This document shows, in pieces, positions 61,998-64,000 of a DNA stretch of 64,000 bases (its first letter is position 1; each line of letters begins with the position of its first letter). The notes beneath the pieces are model-generated. The model was not told where the DNA came from and searched no databases. It saw only the letters and a list, made by a program, of their open reading frames with translations. A program made the translations under genes and the position numbers. Source of the DNA: Microthrixaceae bacterium (GTDB taxonomy: Bacteria; Actinomycetota; Acidimicrobiia; Acidimicrobiales; Microtrichaceae); the NCBI GenBank assembly GCA_023958095.1, contig JAMLGJ010000008.1, positions 1 to 64,000 on the forward strand. The letters are read 5' to 3'.

Positions 61998-62047
61998 GGC
62001 GGTGCGCCTGCGCCCCAGAGGAGGCGGTGCGCCTGCGCCTCAGAGGA
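61998..62047. repeat. 25-base tandem duplication at the stop codon of the MgtE-like gene
   Basis: Two units (61998-62022 and 62023-62047) differ by one base. The second contains the TGA stop of the minus-strand MgtE-like gene and its last codons; the first lies just beyond. It thus resembles the 44000 array: the 3' end of a gene copied in tandem. Confidence 0.8.
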
Positions 62048-63296
62048 GACCGAAGGTCACCACCACCGCAACGAGGCAGACGACCCCCACGAAGTCCACC
62101 GATGCGGTCACCACCGGGATCCCGACCGAGTCGGGATCCAGGTCGACCCGCCACGCGGCAACCGTTCCGTAGTACGCGAGCGCGATCACGAACAACACGG
62201 TCAGGGCCCCGGCCAGCAACGACACCGCGAGCATCCACCACACCCCCGGGGAGGCCTGAGACAACAGTGATGCGGCCACCTGGGCACCCAGCGCGTTGAA
62301 CACGTACACCGGTAGTGCAAGTCCCAGCACCAGCGCCGCATCGGCGAGGACCAGCCGCCCGGGAACCAGTGTCGGCGACACCAGGCCGAGGTGGAGGTTG
62401 GTGCCGATCCGACTCGACAGGATGCCCCCCAACGAACCCGCCGAACTCACGAACGCGGGCTGCAGCACCAACAGCGCCGGCAGCGCGGCGAACACCGCGA
62501 GGCGCTTCTCGACGGCCACGCCGGCGAGGGTGGACAACACGAGTGCGACCCCGAGCACCGGGATCGATTCGACGACTATCCGGCGGAAGTCCTCCAGGCG
62601 CGACCGCACGCTCAGCACCGCGACTGTGACCGCCACCACCACGAGCAGCCCCGCCACCCACAGCGTCCACGCTCCGGTGCCCACCAGCAGCGAGGCCACG
62701 AACACACATGGGATCGTCACCACGTCACCGAGGGTCGACACGCTCGGAGCGACGAGGTTGTCGAGGTCCCAGTCCCGGCGGACCGCGAGGATCGCCAGCA
62801 GCACCGATGCCCCCAACACCACCAGCGACGCCAGCACGCCCGCCACCATGCTGATCAGCACGAGGTCGAGCACACCCAGGGCGTCCTCGATCCCGAACGC
62901 GATCGCGACCACCCGCGCCACGAGCGCCAGCACCAGCGACATGACCACCGTGAGCGACATCGTGGCGAGCACGTTCTGGGCGAACACGGTCTCGCGACGC
63001 AACGTCGGGGTGAAGGTCCCGGTGTGCACCGCGGTGGATATGCGGTTGCCGAAGGTGCTGAAGATGTTGCCGCGCAACCCGATCGCCGCGGGCACCATCA
63101 ACAGCAGTCCGGGCAACTCCTCGAAGCGGTACACGATCGACCCCAGCACCACCCCCGCCACGAGGCTGCTGAGGGAGTTGAACACGAGCGCAACGAGGCT
63201 CTGGCGCGTCGCATCGCCGGTCGGACCCAGCAGGTCGACCATGCGCCGGCCCCATGTGATGGGCCGGATCTGCGAGAACGGGGTGAGTCGGGCCAC
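62040..63296 (-). CDS. MgtE/SLC41-type divalent cation transporter
   Basis: This 418-residue membrane protein consists of two related MgtE transmembrane units of about 200 residues. The first includes SLVAGVVLGSIVYRFEELPG, MVPAAIGLRGNIFSTFGNRI and LLAILAVRRDWDLDNLVAPS. The second includes LPALLVLQPAFVSSAGSLGG and RVDLDPDSVGIPVVTASVDF. The D-x-D-x2-x-P pair near each end of the units is the family cation path. Cytosolic N and CBS gating domains of bacterial MgtE are missing, as in SLC41-like members. GTG 63296 has GGGAG upstream. Mg2+ or related metals are the likely substrate. Confidence 0.85.
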   Translation of the reverse strand: MARLTPFSQIRPITWGRRMVDLLGPTGDATRQSLVALVFNSLSSLVAGVVLGSIVYRFEELPGLLLMVPAAIGLRGNIFSTFGNRISTAVHTGTFTPTLRRETVFAQNVLATMSLTVVMSLVLALVARVVAIAFGIEDALGVLDLVLISMVAGVLASLVVLGASVLLAILAVRRDWDLDNLVAPSVSTLGDVVTIPCVFVASLLVGTGAWTLWVAGLLVVVAVTVAVLSVRSRLEDFRRIVVESIPVLGVALVLSTLAGVAVEKRLAVFAALPALLVLQPAFVSSAGSLGGILSSRIGTNLHLGLVSPTLVPGRLVLADAALVLGLALPVYVFNALGAQVAASLLSQASPGVWWMLAVSLLAGALTVLFVIALAYYGTVAAWRVDLDPDSVGIPVVTASVDFVGVVCLVAVVVTFGLL

Positions 63297-63418
63297 TGGA
63301 CTCCCGGATGCTCGGTGCTCGGATCCTCGTGTGGCCCGCGCCCTGGCGCCGCGTGGGGCCATCCGAGAGTAACCCAGCCCCCGCGCGCGTTCGCAGATGC
63401 AGGCCTGCGGTGACCTCG

Positions 63419-64000
63419 CTAGGTGTCCTCGGGCGGGTCGGGGAGCACCGGGGTCTCGGCCACCTCCCGGCCCAGCAGCGAACCACGGGTGATCGCACCT
63501 GAGCCGAACCGCTCGGTGACCGCATCGAGGGTCGAGTCGAGGGCACTGGTGTCGCGCCCGGAGAAGTCGAGACCCATCTGCACCGCCTCGCTGCCGGAGA
63601 GGTTCGCCACCGTGAGGCCGATGAGCCCGAGCCCGTTCGGCTCGATGCGGGGCCACGCCCCGGCGAGGAGCCGGCGCCCGGCGGCAAGGATCTCCCCGGT
63701 GTCATCGCTCGGATGGGCCAGCGTCGTGGAGGAGGTGTGTGTGGCCATGTCGAGGTCGCGCCAGCGCAACTCCACGGTGCGGGCAGTGCGGTTGCCGTCC
63801 CGCAGGCGCCTGGTCACCCGTTCCGCGAGCCCCGTCAGCAGCACCTCGGCCTCGTCGCGCCCGGGCCTCGACCGCCCGAGGGCCTGTTGGGCCCCGATCG
63901 ACTTCCGCCGGCCCCGCCGGGTGACGGGCCTCGGGTCACGGTTGTGCGACAGCGCGTGCAGCTGTGCACCCGCGGCCCGTCCGATCCAGCTCTGCAGTGT
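63419..64000 (-). CDS. dinB: DNA polymerase IV, C-terminal part (partial at right edge)
   Basis: This is the last 193 residues of a Y-family translesion polymerase; the catalytic palm lies right of the window. The little-finger domain is recognisable from LHALSHNRDPRPV (helix-hairpin-helix end), RRGRRKSIGAQQALGR, VLLTGLAERVTRRLRDGNRT, ARTVELRWRDLDMATH and the closing GLGLIGLTVANLSG. No beta-clamp motif QxxL/F is visible in the last residues, which end in PVLPDPPEDT. The stop is TAG at 63421-63419. It is separated from the MgtE-like gene by about 120 bases. Confidence 0.88.
   Translation of the reverse strand, partial: TLQSWIGRAAGAQLHALSHNRDPRPVTRRGRRKSIGAQQALGRSRPGRDEAEVLLTGLAERVTRRLRDGNRTARTVELRWRDLDMATHTSSTTLAHPSDDTGEILAAGRRLLAGAWPRIEPNGLGLIGLTVANLSGSEAVQMGLDFSGRDTSALDSTLDAVTERFGSGAITRGSLLGREVAETPVLPDPPEDT

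Overview
This is high-GC DNA with many GTG starts, tightly overlapping genes and actinobacterial family markers: DUF2510, DUF6325/SHOCT, Abhydrolase_9, a mycofactocin-type SDR, an F420-type LLM oxidoreductase and HelD. It fits an Actinomycetota genome, and an uncultured Acidimicrobiia-like lineage is my best guess; nothing here proves the class. Apart from the first ~6.7 kb the window reads as ordinary chromosome.

Layout. (1) 1-6.7 kb: right end of an integrated element. It holds a very large secreted RHS/YD-repeat protein on the minus strand, running off the left edge and split by a one-base frameshift, then about 0.6 kb without genes, then a 3' fragment of tRNA-Arg(CCT) that looks like an attachment site. 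(2) 6.7-10.5 kb: FAH hydrolase/SDR pair, protein-isoaspartate methyltransferase and small DUF6325, SHOCT and DUF2510 proteins. (3) 10.6-14.3 kb: four overlapping genes encoding a glycosyltransferase, a methyltransferase, an alpha/alpha-toroid protein and a membrane protein, of unknown product. (4) 14.4-18.4 kb: D-aminoacyl-tRNA deacylase, an apolipoprotein N-acyltransferase homologue lacking the usual Cys, and a copper operon (Sco1, PCuAC, cupredoxin). (5) 18.3-21.8 kb: heme genes hemE-hemH-hemY. (6) 21.8-28.2 kb: SDRs, HelD, a DtxR regulator, a TlpA-like thioredoxin and a conserved unknown. (7) 28.2-39.2 kb: MacB/FtsX-type ABC transporter and an envelope-glycan cluster (GT2, two paralogous membrane glycosyltransferases, two acyltransferases), interrupted by a small gene with its own promoter and terminator. 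(8) 39.4-43.9 kb: type II topoisomerase A and B subunits. (9) 44-54 kb: alpha/beta hydrolase, amidase, drug-efflux MFS, LLM oxidoreductase, enoyl-CoA hydratase, SDRs. (10) 54-64 kb: CorA, metallo-beta-lactamase hydrolase, methyltransferase, two acyl-CoA dehydrogenases behind a perfect palindrome, PIN/PhoH ATPase, MgtE-like transporter and the C-terminus of DNA polymerase IV.

Regulatory style. Several genes carry a TANNNT box 6-7 nt before the start codon and no Shine-Dalgarno, as expected for leaderless transcripts; others have clear AGGAGG-type sites. Short GC-rich tandem repeats lie at the stop codons of three unrelated genes. No CRISPR array, rRNA or complete tRNA was found.
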